A stretch of 64,000 nt of DNA from Macrosoma leucophasiata (GCA_036365455.1 JAWQUS010000027.1:19952501-20016500); one strand, 5' to 3'. Numbered from the stretch's first letter, positions 18,601-29,640 are shown. Translations and numbers: made by a program. Notes: generated from the sequence alone by a model not told the origin.

Positions 18601-18994
18601 AATAATAATATTTATTTTATAAATTAGTTTTTAGTGATTTTATTCGAAACATTCCGATATTTTTTTATTAGCACAAGAATCTAGTTATATTATTTTGAAT
18701 TATTATAAACCAATTATTGCCCACCACTTAGTGAAATTCACCATCTCATTAATTTCAGCCGGTGGATCTGGCCTTTAGTCGTTTACGCTCCAAAGGTCTT
18801 TTAGGTCAACTGCGTGCTTTACATAATGACATTAGCAGTTCCAGTCTTCGCACATGTCTCTTAAATCGTTGAAATTCTGGCAGTGAGACTTAAGTTCTTG
18901 ACTGTCTTTATTTATAGGTACTATTCACATGTTAGAGTAGTGTTGTAATGTCACATGTCACATAACATTTGTTACATAACAATCTATACAGACA
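18601..18994. other. Unannotated stretch
   Basis: No gene or repeat family recognised. Confidence 0.4.
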
Positions 18995-19285
18995 TGGCAT
19001 TAGTGGCATTGATGGTAGTGTTGGTGGCGTTGGTAGAGTTGGTACCGTTGGTGGCATTGGTGGCATTGGTGGCGTTGGTGGCGTTGCTGGCGTTGGTGGC
19101 GTAGGTGGTGTAGGTAGCGTTGGTGGCGATGGTGGCGATGGTGACATTGGTAGCGTTGCTGGCGTTGATGGTAGTGGTTGTGGCATTGGTGTCGTTAGTG
19201 GAGTAGGAAGCGTTTGTGGCGTTGGTGCTACTGGTGGCGTTGGTCGGATTGGTGGTTGTGTTGGTGGCTTTGGTGGCATTCGAAA
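18995..19285 (+). repeat. GGTGGCRTT minisatellite
   Basis: Nine-base units of GGTGGC(A/G)TT with GGTAGC variants across about 290 bp. The long Gly/Val frame on one strand and the Pro/Thr frame on the other are products of the repeat. Confidence 0.9.
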
Positions 19286-19805
19286 GTTATTATCCCACAC
19301 GAATGAAGTCGCGGGCACAGCGAGTTTGGAATATAAGGGTAATACGTGTCAAAAGGAAAATTTTCTTGATACTATGACGTTAACATTTTTTAACATAATA
19401 TTGAGCTATAAAAGTAACTGGTGAAAATTCTCGCTGCTAAAAAGGAGCCTGTTTTGATCGATTCTTAAATTAATGAACTAAAAGTTTCTTTAGTAAAAAG
19501 GCATCTCTTTATTATTAAACTATGATTCCAATCCGATATTCATACTAAACCATAACTTTCGAAGCTAAAATAGCAACACATGTATTTGTAACATACAATC
19601 AATATAAAAACCATACAGAAATGCCACATATCACATTCATTTATAAACAAGGGTAGCAGTGATTGTTATTGCTATGCGAGAACACAATGACATTAATCAT
19701 GGTATGCGAACAAAAACGCTTGTTAGAAAGCCCAGAAGTGTTGGTGAATTGTGTTATAGATTCTCTATTTACACTTCTTATAATTGATTAACCATGACCA
19801 AGAGT
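19286..19805. other. Unannotated stretch
   Basis: AT-rich, no supported feature. Confidence 0.4.
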
Positions 19806-20224
19806 ACTCTCTGAGGGTGGAGTCAAAAGTTTTGGGAATCGGCGTGCATGTATGATGAGAATCATGAATGTAGAAGAATTATGTTATGGAAGTAGCAAAC
19901 AAGCATGCAGTTCACATTGATGTTAAGTGATGACTGCAGCCTATAGACACCCACACAAAGACCAAGATCAAAATGCAGATGCGTTACCCCTCCTAAGGCC
20001 TAAGGTGTTATGCCTCTGTGTCGAAAATTACAGGGCCGTACATTACCACCTGACCGGAACACGATAGTGCTGCACATTACCATTTGGCGGGCAGTATATT
20101 AGGTAATGCGGTGTTGCCTACGCCCGCGAGCTCGGTCACTGGAGCTCTACCACGAGTAAAATAGTTGTATCAGGACCGGGATATCTGGCGCTTTACACTC
20201 TCTGCCTATCCCGTAAGGGACTTG
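19806..20224 (+). mobile_element. RTE-type 3' end split by a family A insertion
   Basis: GGTGGAGTCAAAAGTTTTGG, GAATCGGCGTGCATGTATGA (19806-19878) and CGGGATATCTGGCGC, CCTATCCCGTAAGGGACTTG (20165-20224) are two halves of the RTE C-terminus in the right order and strand, with a family A copy between them. Confidence 0.7.
19880..20158 (-). mobile_element. Family A SINE-like element, full length
   Basis: TTATGGAAGTAGCAAACAAG to GGAGCTCTACCACGAGTAAA; inserted in an RTE fragment. Confidence 0.85.
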
Positions 20225-20225
20225 T

Positions 20226-20512
20226 ATTTTTTTATGTAATTAAGGTGGCAAGCAAGCATGCTGTTCACTTTGATGTTATATGATAACTGTAGTCTATAGA
20301 CACTTACACAAAGACCAGAAGTCATAATGCAGATGCCCTGCCATCTCTGTAGCCTTAGTTGTTACGTCCCAGTGATAGTTATTACTGGGCCATACATTAC
20401 CATCTTACCGGAACACGATAGTGCTGAACACCACCATTTGACGGCAGGTAAATTAGGTAATGGGAAAGTGCCTAAGCCCTCAGGCTCCTACACTGGAACT
20501 CTACCACAGTCT
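20226..20512 (-). mobile_element. Family A copy, diverged subfamily
   Basis: Poly-T, GGTGGCAAGCAAGCATG, GTCTATAGACACTTACAC, ending ACTGGAACTCTACCAC. It shares several substitutions (CCCAGTGATAGTTATTAC) with copies at 5086 and 27344, suggesting a subfamily. Confidence 0.8.
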
Positions 20513-20522
20513 TAAGCAGTCT

Positions 20523-20755
20523 GTCAACCATTGGCCGTCAAACCATTCCCATAGGGGTGGTGGTAAATACAATAACGCGGGATAGGCAGCAGCATCCCAC
20601 GATATAACTATCGCCACTACGATCACCAATCTTCATACCAAGCGTGAGGATTATGGTATATTCACTCCTAATGTTGCGAGACACTATTGTGGGTAAAGAA
20701 GTAGAATTCTGTCCAGCTGTAGACGTCTTTCGAATCACAGACGATTTAGTTTTCA
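20523..20755 (+). repeat. Family K copy
   Basis: GTCAACCATTGGCCGTCAAA, AATAACGCGGGATAGGC, CAAGCGTGAGGATTATGG and CTGTCCAGCTGTAGACG in family K order. Confidence 0.65.
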
Positions 20756-21049
20756 AGATTCTTATAATATATCGACCTTAATGTATTTGCCTATCATACC
20801 TTAATAATGACAAAATAATTCAGCATTTTGCAGACCTTAATATTAAATTAGGCAAAAAATTTGAAAATAATGTTCCCAGCAGGAGTACTGAACGATTTTT
20901 AATACCATCCTTGGCACATTTCTTGATATTACCTCATCGATCAAATATTGTAAGACCGGGATTACATGGGGCAACTTGGAAAGATTTTCAAGGGAGCCCG
21001 AATACTAAAAAAATATGTTGTCTACATTTATTATACATCTTAAGTTAAA

Positions 21050-21215
21050 ATGTGGAATAATTTTCCAGCTTCTTTGTTTCCTAAAAACGACAACCTGGGC
21101 ATCTTCAAATCTAGAGTGAATGGTACTTTCTAGACCAACGTGCTTGATCTTCGGCTACATCTTCACTTTCCATCAGGTGAGTTGGTGGTCAAACGTTGGT
21201 CTTTCTTCTTCATTT
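21050..21215 (+). pseudogene. Non-LTR RT C-terminal and 3' end fragment
   Basis: Translation gives WNNFPASLFPKNDNLGIFKS then RVNGTF and a stop, the usual C-terminus of a Jockey-superfamily ORF2. The downstream TTTCCATCAGGTGAGTTGG is shared with 39460-39490 on the other strand, so it is the same family as the element at 39440-40640. Confidence 0.65.
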
Positions 21216-21397
21216 TTGATTGCATTAAAAAAAAAGTATGAAAATCACAGAAGCATGCCTTTCAGTTGTTTTTCAAGATCGCTCATTAAATAAGCTACTA
21301 GGATATTAATTATTAATGGAATACTAGCTTTCACTCGAGATTTCGGCCTCGTGGAATTCATACAAAATTTCATGTGTTTCACTCTTTATTACTTCAG

Positions 21398-21492
21398 CCG
21401 AAAGATGTCCACTGCTGGGCAAAGCCTTCCCAACGCTGCCCATAGCAGGGTGGTGCGTCATTTTGGATAGAATATGCCATAATCGTGCCATA
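21398..21492 (-). repeat. Family K fragment
   Basis: CAGCCGAAAGATGTCCACTG, GGGCAAAGCCTTCCC and AATATGCCATAATCG match family K reversed. Confidence 0.55.
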
Positions 21493-21535
21493 ATGCATTT
21501 TTAATTAATATGTTGATAAAAAAAACTATTTTTTA

Positions 21536-21680
21536 TGTCAAAGGATGGAGCGACAAGCAGACGGGTCACCTGATGGAAAGTAGTCAGCGTCGCCGCAACA
21601 TTACAACATCAGAGGAGTTGCCAACGCGCTGCCAGCCCTGAAGGACTCTTTTGACGCCAGTTTTGAAACCACTATCTTCA
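21536..21680 (+). repeat. GACGGGTCACCTGATGG repeat fragment
   Basis: GACAAGCAGACGGGTCACC, CAACATCAGAGGAGTTGCC and GCGCTGCCAGCCCT follow a repeat type frequent in moth genomes (from memory). Confidence 0.5.
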
Positions 21681-22207
21681 CCCATCAGTGTGCTTATTAT
21701 TAAAAACTTTCTTAAAAACCTCTTTCATAAGCATATCAAATTTTCGGGCATTTTAAGACCAACCACTTAATAAGCTACGCGGGAAAATTTTGTTTTTACC
21801 GGAATATAGGTAATTAAAATGTGCGTGCCTCACGCTCGTTGGTAAATCAATGCGATGTCGTGTAAAGTTTGGCTTGCTTATTATATTGCTTTGTTTTGGT
21901 GGAAACGATAGCTATTTATGTGATAAATGTACAGCGTATAGTTTTCGTTGATGACAAAAATAGTGCAACCTTTAAGCATCTTCACAAAAACTGCTCTCAG
22001 ATCGGTCCACCAGAGCACAAAAAAGTCTGTAAAGTACAAAAAAAAGTACAATTTTGTGTTCATGATTTAAAATAAGGGAAGTGAGGAAGCGCGGGTAGGG
22101 CACTCAGAGCACTATTATTTTCACTCATACGTCCTATGCACTTACATATTTAACGGATTAGAAGATTACAAATATTAACTTAATTGATAAAAGAACCTGT
22201 AGTATGG
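21681..22207. other. Unannotated stretch
   Basis: A 68-codon frame (21869-22075) has cysteines and histidines but no convincing domain. No repeat recognised. Confidence 0.35.
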
Positions 22208-22504
22208 TTTTTTTTTTATGTTATTGAAGTGGCAAACAAGCATACAGTTCACATTGATGTTAAGTGATGACGGCAGCCTATAGACACCCACACAAAGACC
22301 GAGGCTGATGGGTGGACGCAATTGTCACGAAGATGTTGCAAAACACTATCGGGCCACAATTGACGGAGTAATCGGTGAACATAATATATCTATAAATAGA
22401 ACATGCATACATTCACACATAGAACCTCCTCCTTATTTTAAGTTGGCAAAAATAAAGCAGTCTATGCCCCCAAATGCCGTCACTGGAGCTCTACCCTTAG
22501 TTAA
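22208..22504 (-). mobile_element. Family A copy with replaced centre
   Basis: Positions 22208-22305 match the 3' part of family A and 22476-22502 its 5' end (GTCACTGGAGCTCTACC). The intervening 170 bp (ATGGGTGGACGCAATTG onward) replaces about 200 bp of normal sequence and is unrelated to any other copy here. Confidence 0.7.
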
Positions 22505-23366
22505 TATTGAAGCTTGAGTTCCAGACAATTTTTTTTTCTGATAAACTAAATAAAATAAATGATACATAATTATCACTAATAAATTAAAATATTACTTCCT
22601 TCTCACTTCTCACCCTTCATAGACGAGTCCAACACGCATTAAGTCACTTTTAAATAATATTTCCTAAAAATACAAAAGCAATTCAAGTTTTGACATATTT
22701 TTCAACTTATAACTATCCATCACATAAATATTATTTAAATATTCCACAGTTAAAATGTCAAAATATTTCAAAGTACGTCATAACGATACCCATTAGCGAG
22801 TAACAGGGTAACCCTAGCCGATGTAAAGATAACTGTAACAAGACATTAGAGTTAGAAAGAGAAAGAAAAGAAAATACGTTTATTGAATGCACCTGAGACA
22901 CATAAAAAGGCACAGAAAAAAAAAACAAAAAAATAAATGTGCAAAAGTTGTGCGTAAAAGGGTACACATCTTTATATATGTTGAAAGATTCCATGACAAA
23001 TTTATCACTTTTATCATAAATTATGAAAAAAAAACATACGCGTGCAATAATCAATCGTCATCATCAATCAGCTATAGTGTATTATCCAGAGAACCTCCAG
23101 GACATAACATTATCTACGAAATATTTTTAACCCCATCGGAATAAAAATGTTCTATTGTTCTATCCTAACAGCAGTAAATATCATATAAAAAATAAAAATA
23201 ATTTTTGTGTGGTACATTAATATAAAACATATTAACATTGTTTAGGTGCACGAGGTGAAAGTAGTTTTAACTAGAACCTTTATTATAATTTTTTAACAAT
23301 CCATGGTCATATATTCTTGAATTTAAAATCCTGAAAATTTTCTTAATTAAGAATTGCGTATTTGCC
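22505..23366. other. Unannotated AT-rich stretch
   Basis: No supported feature. Small frames here are low-complexity or motif-free. Confidence 0.4.
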
Positions 23367-23649
23367 TTTTTTTTTTTTATGTAATGTAAGTGGCAAACAA
23401 GCATGCAGTTCACATTGATGTTAAGTGATGACTGCAGCCTATAGACACCCACACAATGACCAGAGGTCAAAATGCAGATGCGCTGCCACTCCTGAGGCAT
23501 TAGGTGTTATGCCTCTGTGCCGGAAATTACAGGGCCGTACATTACCACCTGACCGGAACACGATAGTGCTGAACACTACCATTTAGCGGCAAGTATATTA
23601 GGTAATGCGGTACCTACGCCCGCGAGCTCCGTCACTGGAGCTCTACCAC
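23367..23649 (-). mobile_element. Family A, left member of a head-to-head pair
   Basis: Poly-T, GTGGCAAACAAGCATGCAG through to GGAGCTCTACCACA. It is very similar to the facing copy at 23716. Confidence 0.9.
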
Positions 23650-23715
23650 ACCAACACAATACCTGTGTGTCATACTTATGTCACAGGGAATCAAAATAAT
23701 TTTGTGACACACATT

Positions 23716-24006
23716 TTACTGGTGGTAGAGCTCCAGTGACGGAGCTCGCGGGCGTAGGCACCACCGCATTACCTAATATACTTGCCGCTAAATGGTAGTG
23801 TTCAACACTATCGTGTTCCGGTCAGGTGGTAATGTACGGCCCTGTAATTTCCGGCACAGAGGCATAAGACCTTAGGCCTTAGGAGTGGTAACGCATCTGC
23901 ATTTTGACCTTGGTCTTTGTGTGGGTGTCTATAGGCTGCAGTCATCATTTAACATCAATGTGAACTGCATGCTTGTTTACCACTTCCATTACATAAAAAA
24001 AAAAAA
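23716..24006 (+). mobile_element. Family A, right member of a head-to-head pair
   Basis: TTACTGGTGGTAGAGCTCC through to CATTACATAAAA with a 12-base A tail. Only about 65 bp separate its 5' end from that of the minus-strand copy, forming an inverted repeat with 280-bp arms. Confidence 0.9.
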
Positions 24007-25177
24007 CATGAAATGTGACAACCCTATTCTCGACCCAGTAACTGTAGACAATACAAAGTCGTAAAAAATATTTGCTATCCCTTCAGTAGAATGTTTGGCT
24101 ATTCTTTTGTTTGTAACCATTATTTGAATCAACCACATTGGTTTCATACATACGAGTATATTGAAAAGAACAAATACGAGGTTGGATAGTAAAAACATAT
24201 ATTTTTTTAAGTTTATGAGGTGAAATATTTCATTAGATCTCTTTACGCTACAGCATTGATTTATCAATAATGTGAACTGCAAGCTTTTAACCACTGTCTT
24301 GACAAAAAAAACTGGGCACGAGATCTTAAATCAGGTCGGTGGCAATCTGACCGGGAGGTTGATTGACGCATTGGAAAAATTCTGTTTGGGTCGATTTCCT
24401 ATGCCATCCTCGAGATTTGGTTGTTACCCAAAAAATCTTGTATTTTACCTTAAAGTTAAAGTCAATATGTACGTACTTCTGCCCATCTCTTTGGAGAAAT
24501 ACAGCAGTTCTTTACCATTCGTGTGAAGTTGTGTTTGTTTCTTATTCATAATGGATTGGAACTTTAACAAACAACATGAAATATCTTTCAAACTCTATGA
24601 CCATATTCCCTGCATTTTCTCATATTGCATCAATAAAAGTAATGGTATATGCAAATATCATTTGAATTCCTGATTCAATATCAAACGGTTCGATGAACAA
24701 TAATATTCGCATTGAAATCGCTGCTATAAAGATATTGTTTATTCAAGACACAAAACTAATATATCTGGTGCAATATGGTGGCGGGCATAAATATTTCCGA
24801 TACGTACTTATGTTTGCTTCGAGTTTTGATAGCGACATTTTTGGGTGATTACCCGTGAACCCACTAGCTTAACCTTAAAATAAAATGATTTAAAGAAACA
24901 TTTTTTGCGATAGTTAAATCAACATTTTTTTTGTCAATCTATGTGAATCCTAAATGGGAATCCTTATCTGAATTCATTATCGTTAATGTTTATTTTATTG
25001 GTGTGTAAGTATATTTTACTGCTTTATAATATGTATATTTATATTATATGTATACATAGTGACATGTTTATTTATAATGTGTATTTATTTTATTATAAGT
25101 AATACTTTTGTTTTTAAATCATTAATCTTGTTTAAGATAATTTCAATACGTTTTTTTTTCTCTTATTTAAATACGAG
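24007..25177. other. Unannotated stretch
   Basis: No gene, TE protein or repeat recognised. GTGAACTGCAAGCTTTTAAC near 24271 weakly recalls family A. Otherwise AT-rich. Confidence 0.4.
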
Positions 25178-25179
25178 TA

Positions 25180-26434
25180 TTAGGTTAGGGAAAAAGTTTC
25201 TTCGCATTTTTTAAGATAATTCAAAACATTTTTAATATAGTTAATTTAAATTTAACTAAAGTATGTATGTACCATTTTGTTCGATAACCTTTTGCAATCT
25301 TGTAGGTAGAGACATGATCCCATTGCTATAAAATTTTTGGAACTTCTCATCAAAATACCGCGACCAGTGGATATGGCAGTCCTCTCGTGATGTTAACCTA
25401 ACATTGCATAAAGAATTCTGAAGAGACCGAAACAGGTGGAAATCTGAAGGTGCAAGGTCAGGACTATACGGCGGATGCATTAACACCTCCCAGCCAAACT
25501 CTCTTCATTTTTGCTGAGTGGCTATAGATGTGTGAGGTCTAGCGTTATCATGATGAAACACCACACCCCTTCTGTTGATCAATTCCGGCCGCTTTCTCTC
25601 AACTTCTTGCTTTAATCTCATCAGTTGTTCGCAGCAGAGTTCAGAATCGATAGTCCTGCCTGGTGGTAATAGCTCATAATGAATAATGCTCTTCCAATCC
25701 CACCACACACACAACATCACCTTATTGCGAGTTAATCCGGGTTTCGCCACAGTCTATGAAGCCTGACCGGCCTTTGACCACGACCTTTTTCGCACGTTCT
25801 TGTCGTACGTGATCCACTTTTCATCACCAGTTATCAGCTTCTTCAAAAATGATTCGGTTTCATTACGTCGTAATAAAGAATCACAAATGAGTACACGATT
25901 CATTAGGTTTCTTTCAGTGAGCTCGTGAGGTACCCAAATATCGAGCTTTTTTTTGTACCCAGCTTTTTTCAAATGCGCCAAAACTGTTTTGTGATCAATT
26001 CTCAGTTCTTCAGCTACGTCGTAACTACTGATATGTCGATCTTGCTCCACTTTTTCAAAAATGGCATCCATTTTATCCGTAATAGGGCAACCAGAGCGAG
26101 GTGCAACTTTGACATCAAAATTTCCGGATTGAAAACGCTTAAACCAAATTTGTGCTACTCTCACAGACACTGCACTAGGTCCATAAACATCGCAAATATT
26201 TTTCGCGGCTTGCGTTGCATTTTTACCTTTTTTGTAGTAAAATTTTAAAATGTATCGAATTTCTTCATTAGATTCACTCATCTTGACAGTACGAAAAACA
26301 AATGAAAATCACACATTTGCCTAATTTGAATTTGGAATTATGTTCTTTAAAATTTTAACTTTCAATGATACCAAAACCAGCCAGATGCAAATTCATACAT
26401 ACTATAATGCGAAAAGACTTTTTCCCCAACCTAT
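25180..26434 (-). mobile_element. mariner element with TIRs and TA duplication
   Basis: The left end TTAGGTTAGGGAAAAAGT and the right end, reading AGGTTGGGGAAAAAGT on minus, form TIRs of about 28 bp that extend through (T/C)TTTTCGCATT with few mismatches. TA flanks both sides (25178-25179 and 26435-26436). The 1255-bp length is typical for mariner, and the protein resembles the mellifera/cecropia-type subfamilies (from memory). Confidence 0.92.
25256..26281 (-). pseudogene. mariner transposase, frameshifted
   Basis: The frame opens at 26281 with MSESNEEIRYILKFYYKKGK, a mariner N-terminal helix-turn-helix region including NATQAAKNICDVYG and the WVPHEL linker motif. The first catalytic Asp is in ITGDEKW. 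The frame ends after RSWSKAGQAS near 25754 and resumes in another frame (VWWDWKSIIHYELLPPGRT, HHDNARPH with the second Asp), which stops at 25505. A third segment carries PPYSPDLAPSDF with the third Asp and ends QKVIEQNGTYIL. All D,D34D residues can be seen, but at least two lesions (near 25752 and 25490-25505) disable the gene. Intact it would catalyse cut-and-paste transposition at TA sites. Confidence 0.9.
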
Positions 26435-26436
26435 TA

Positions 26437-26789
26437 TTATGCCGCTCAGAGCTATCTGGACTCCCGATGATTAACTGGAAAAGAGCGCTTTTAGCGTTTA
26501 GTTCGCCATTTGTCAATATGTTTTATATTGTGACAATTAAGTACTAAATAAATAACCCAATGGTGGGTGGACGGGTAATTCCTATTTACCCGTGCACCCA
26601 CTGCATCAAGGTTCGGATTAAATATCGATAAACGCGTTGATGATAAAATTAAGGTATTTTTTGGGCATAGACCTAGCTAGATCATTTAATGGACTAAATC
26701 ATTAATAGATTTACAGAATACAGACATGATATTTTCCACTCCCACTAGGAGAAGAATTTTATTTTACTGGAAGAGAATCCTTCACGAAG
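26437..26789. other. Unannotated stretch
   Basis: Contains an inverted CCACCCATTGGGTTATT-like / TTTACCCGTGCACCCAC area of unclear origin; no gene. Confidence 0.35.
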
Positions 26790-27240
26790 GCAGTCAGTCA
26801 ACCGAACAATGGTGGTCAAATCATTCCAAAGGGCGGTAGTAAAAATAACAACGCGCGATGGGCACCAGCGTCCCGCGATAATACTACGTTACAATTATTA
26901 TGGCGATTATGGCATATTCTCTTCTAATGCTCCTCTAATCTCAACAATGCTGTGGGCATATTTGGGGAAGACTTTGTCACGGAACAAATATGAACAGTAT
27001 GGAAACTACGTGCAAAACGTTCGAAACGGCACACTCACACAAACATGCGCGTCGACGCTCGAGTAAAAATTGACTCGCTACTGCAGCACCGCGAGAACCG
27101 CTTAAGGGCCTCGTCGATGCGCATGTTTCTGTGAGTGTGACGTTTCAACGTTTTGTACGTAGTTTCCATACTGTTCATATTTGTACTGTGACTTTATTCA
27201 GCAGTGGATGTCTTTTGGCTGGAGTGACGATGATTTTCTG
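26790..27240 (+). repeat. Family K copy interrupted by a fold-back MITE
   Basis: CAGTCAGTCAACCGAACAAT, CAAATCATTCCAAAGGG, AACAACGCGCGATGGGC, GGCGATTATGGCATATTC and GGGGAAGACTTTGTC, then after the insert CAGCAGTGGATGTCTTTTGG. This is the most complete family K copy. Confidence 0.8.
26979..27189. mobile_element. Fold-back MITE with 77-bp TIRs
   Basis: CAAATATGAACAGTATGGAA, CTACGTGCAAAACGTT and CACACTCACACAAACATGCG at the left recur inverted at the right with few mismatches. The centre is about 55 bp. GACTTTGTC (26970-26978) and GACTTTATT (27190-27198) are a plausible imperfect 8-9-bp duplication, because family K reads straight across when the insert is removed. Confidence 0.85.
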
Positions 27241-27343
27241 TTCATAATAGGTAAAGAGATTATTAGGATCAGCATCTGACACAAGCTGCCCCTAAATTGT
27301 CGGGTTCACCGTCACCTTGTTTAAGTAGGTATAGTGCCAAAAA

Positions 27344-27484
27344 GTGTTTTTTCATGTAAGGCTCATTGATGTTAAGTGATGTGATATAGGTTATCCGTTG
27401 CCACCCCTGAGACCTAAGTTGTTACGTCTCCGTGATAGTTATTACAGGGCTATACTTTACCAACATAACGGAACACTGTGTTAG
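27344..27484 (-). mobile_element. Family A fragment, diverged
   Basis: CTCATTGATGTTAAGTGATG, GCCACCCCTGAGACCTAAG, CCGTGATAGTTATTACAGGG; the 5' part is missing. Confidence 0.65.
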
Positions 27485-27889
27485 GGGTCTGGAATGGCCA
27501 TTAGATTTATGATTTCTAAGTACAAGAAACTCATCCTGGGGTCCGCCAATATGCATCTAGTTCTGACAATTTCTGTCCACTATTAAAAACTAAAAAAAGA
27601 TCCTCTCAGATCTTTTAACCATTAGTTGCGTTTTTTTCTCTGTTATCAAAAATTGTTATCTATTTTTGATTACGATTGTTAAGAGAAAAAACGCAGTTTT
27701 TTTGTGATTTGTCTATTACAATCGCAATGTTTTACATCTGAAAAGATGATACACTTATTCACACATCAGATCAGAAGAAGCAGACATTTACAATGGTCGT
27801 ATTGCAACTAAGATCTATTAGGCCTGTGCATAAAAAAAACACAATTTATCAATCCAATCGTAAGTATGAACGAATATAACAATATCCAG
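27485..27889. other. Unannotated stretch
   Basis: An imperfect inverted pair (TTGCGTTTTTTCTC near 27625 and GAGAAAAAACGCAG near 27683) makes a hairpin. No gene. Confidence 0.4.
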
Positions 27890-27891
27890 TA

Positions 27892-28146
27892 CAGTACTTA
27901 ACAATTAATATTGCACATCGAGCCTGCGAAAGAAACGATCGGCTCATTTTGTCTTCGTAGAGCGTTGCTCTGTTGCACACTGCCTACGTAAGCACAGACA
28001 GTCCGGTATTGGTCAAATCTTGATCAAAATGGTCGAAAAGCATGAAATAGGAACGGTACAAAAGAGGTAACGCTCTACAGAAATAACCGAAATAAGCCGA
28101 CGTCTCCTTCCTAGGCTCGATGTGCAATATTTATTATTGAGCACTG
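27892..28146. mobile_element. Tc1-type MITE, complete
   Basis: CAGTACTTAACAATTAATAT and GCACATCGAGCCT at the left are mirrored by AGGCTCGATGTGC and TTATTATTGAGCACTG at the right (about 35-bp TIR). TA flanks both ends. Length 255 bp. CAGT termini with TA fit the Tc1/mariner superfamily. Confidence 0.88.
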
Positions 28147-28257
28147 TAAGTATTCTAATTATTTTTACCAAGTAGATAATAAATCTATGGTTTTTACACA
28201 TTACCTACAACTTTCAAAGAATACCCGAAGGCTATCAAACTCGGGCGCAGGAATGAA

Positions 28258-28430
28258 ACCTTGAAAAGTATAACTTATACTAAAAGCACTTCGGTAGCTT
28301 ACTGGTAAAGCAGCTGGACTGGTTATCCTGGGATTGCAGGTTTGATTCCCGTCTGAAATCAATTTTTTCTTTGCGTTTTTTCTTTAATTTCTAATTTTAC
28401 TCGCATATGTTTTTGCGAAAACTAAAAATA
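28258..28430 (+). mobile_element. Family C relic, tRNA-like core and tail
   Basis: CACTTCGGTAGCTTACTGG, GGTTTGATTCCCGTCTG and AATCAATTTTTTCTTTGCG; the head is absent. The B box is well kept. Confidence 0.6.
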
Positions 28431-28439
28431 TTACAAGTA

Positions 28440-28640
28440 CTCGGGCGTAGTGGTAATGGCCTGCATCCACAAGAGTTCACAAGACAAGTAAGTAGTAGGA
28501 GAGATAATGAACCCTCCGAGTAACGTTGGTCCTGTAAGGCTAAAAAATTTTGTAGGGATGAATCATAACATGCTGAGTACAACAACCATCGCCTGGTAAG
28601 GATCAACCCATCACATCATCTGGATTTCTGATGAGAAAAA
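28440..28640 (+). repeat. Inverted repeat pair, left arm
   Basis: ACCATCGCCTGGTAAGGATC, CACATCATCTGGATTTCTGA and CATAACATGCTGAGTAC recur inverted at 28937-29100. Arms are about 150-200 bp and diverged. Confidence 0.7.
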
Positions 28641-28936
28641 TTAGTTCCATATTAGGTCTGCCTCGATTGCGATCATTTATGTTGCGTCTTAAAGTTACAT
28701 TTTTGTGTGTTCAATTAGAGAGTCAATCCTATATCCGTCAAAAGCAGGCTAATTGATGTACAATTTACATTACATGACACGCTCGATACATAATTTATAG
28801 AATTCGTCCTAACAATTTCATCGCCATGGAAACACACTTCCGTTGTCATGGGAACATCACTACAAATATAAATAAGATGCAACAATTACGGTCGCAAAAC
28901 TATGGCTGCCAGATCTAAAATATGGAAGTAACATTT
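28641..28936. other. Spacer between inverted arms
   Basis: About 300 bp without recognised features. Confidence 0.4.
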
Positions 28937-29100
28937 CTGATCAGAAATCCAGATGACGTGACGGGCTGATCCTTGCCAGGCGATGGTTATCGTACTTAGC
29001 ATATTATGACTCATCACTACAAAAATTTCTAGGCTTACAGGCGTTCCGATACTCGAAGGGTTCACTAGCTCTTGGACTATGAGGCAGTAGGTATAGAAAT
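28937..29100 (-). repeat. Inverted repeat pair, right arm
   Basis: Complement of 28440-28640, with AGAAATCCAGATGACGTGAC and GCCAGGCGATGGTTATCG. A mobile-element identity was not established. Confidence 0.7.
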
Positions 29101-29640
29101 GTTTTGTTGCACAACTTTTTTCCGTCCCTAACGAATCGAATGTTTTCTTTGTTAGTATTAAAGTATAGAAAAGCAATGTGCAGTTGTGAGGAAACAGCCT
29201 ATTCCCAGTGGAAACTCATAGTTACCAATTTTCATGAAGGTGCATTCAATCAAGACCACCTTTTCTTCGTTTTGGAATTGCTTTCTGTGACATGTATTCA
29301 TGGGTAACCGCTTGTAAATTGGACTTTATTGTGTGGGCGAATGAGTTGGATTTTCTTTGGTCAGCGCACGCATGCGTGGTTGCCGTACCGCAGTGCGCGG
29401 CGCCTACCAGACCCGTGTAATCGTGAGGTTTTCCCATTACACAAAAAGTACAAGTGACGTATCAGCAAACGTTTGAGCCAATATTTCCGCCATGAGCTCG
29501 CGTTTGACCCAATATTTATGCATGAAATGTTTCGAGCTATTTTCTCAATTGGACATCGTGATTTAAGTGGGCATTGTGGATGTTTAATTAAATTATTGTG
29601 GCATTGTTTTGTAAGTGGATTTTTTTAATTGTTTTTTTTT
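29101..29640. other. Unannotated stretch
   Basis: Includes a locally GC-rich segment (29370-29425, GCATGCGTGGTTGCC, GTGCGCGGCGCCTACC) that I cannot assign. Confidence 0.35.

Noticed and set aside
18932..19424. Long Gly/Val-rich (plus) and Pro/Thr-rich (minus) frames
   Set aside because: Direct translation of the GGTGGCRTT repeat on both strands, with no start context, splice signals or non-repetitive domain.
21869..22075. 68-codon frame with Cys/His residues (possible MYND-like finger)
   Set aside because: Cysteine spacing is incomplete, and there is no splice or repeat support.
22308..22517. 69-codon frame in the chimeric family A copy
   Set aside because: It ends inside family A sequence and has no domain signal.
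24272..24551. 84- and 62-codon frames
   Set aside because: Overlapping frames, no motif, AT-rich context.
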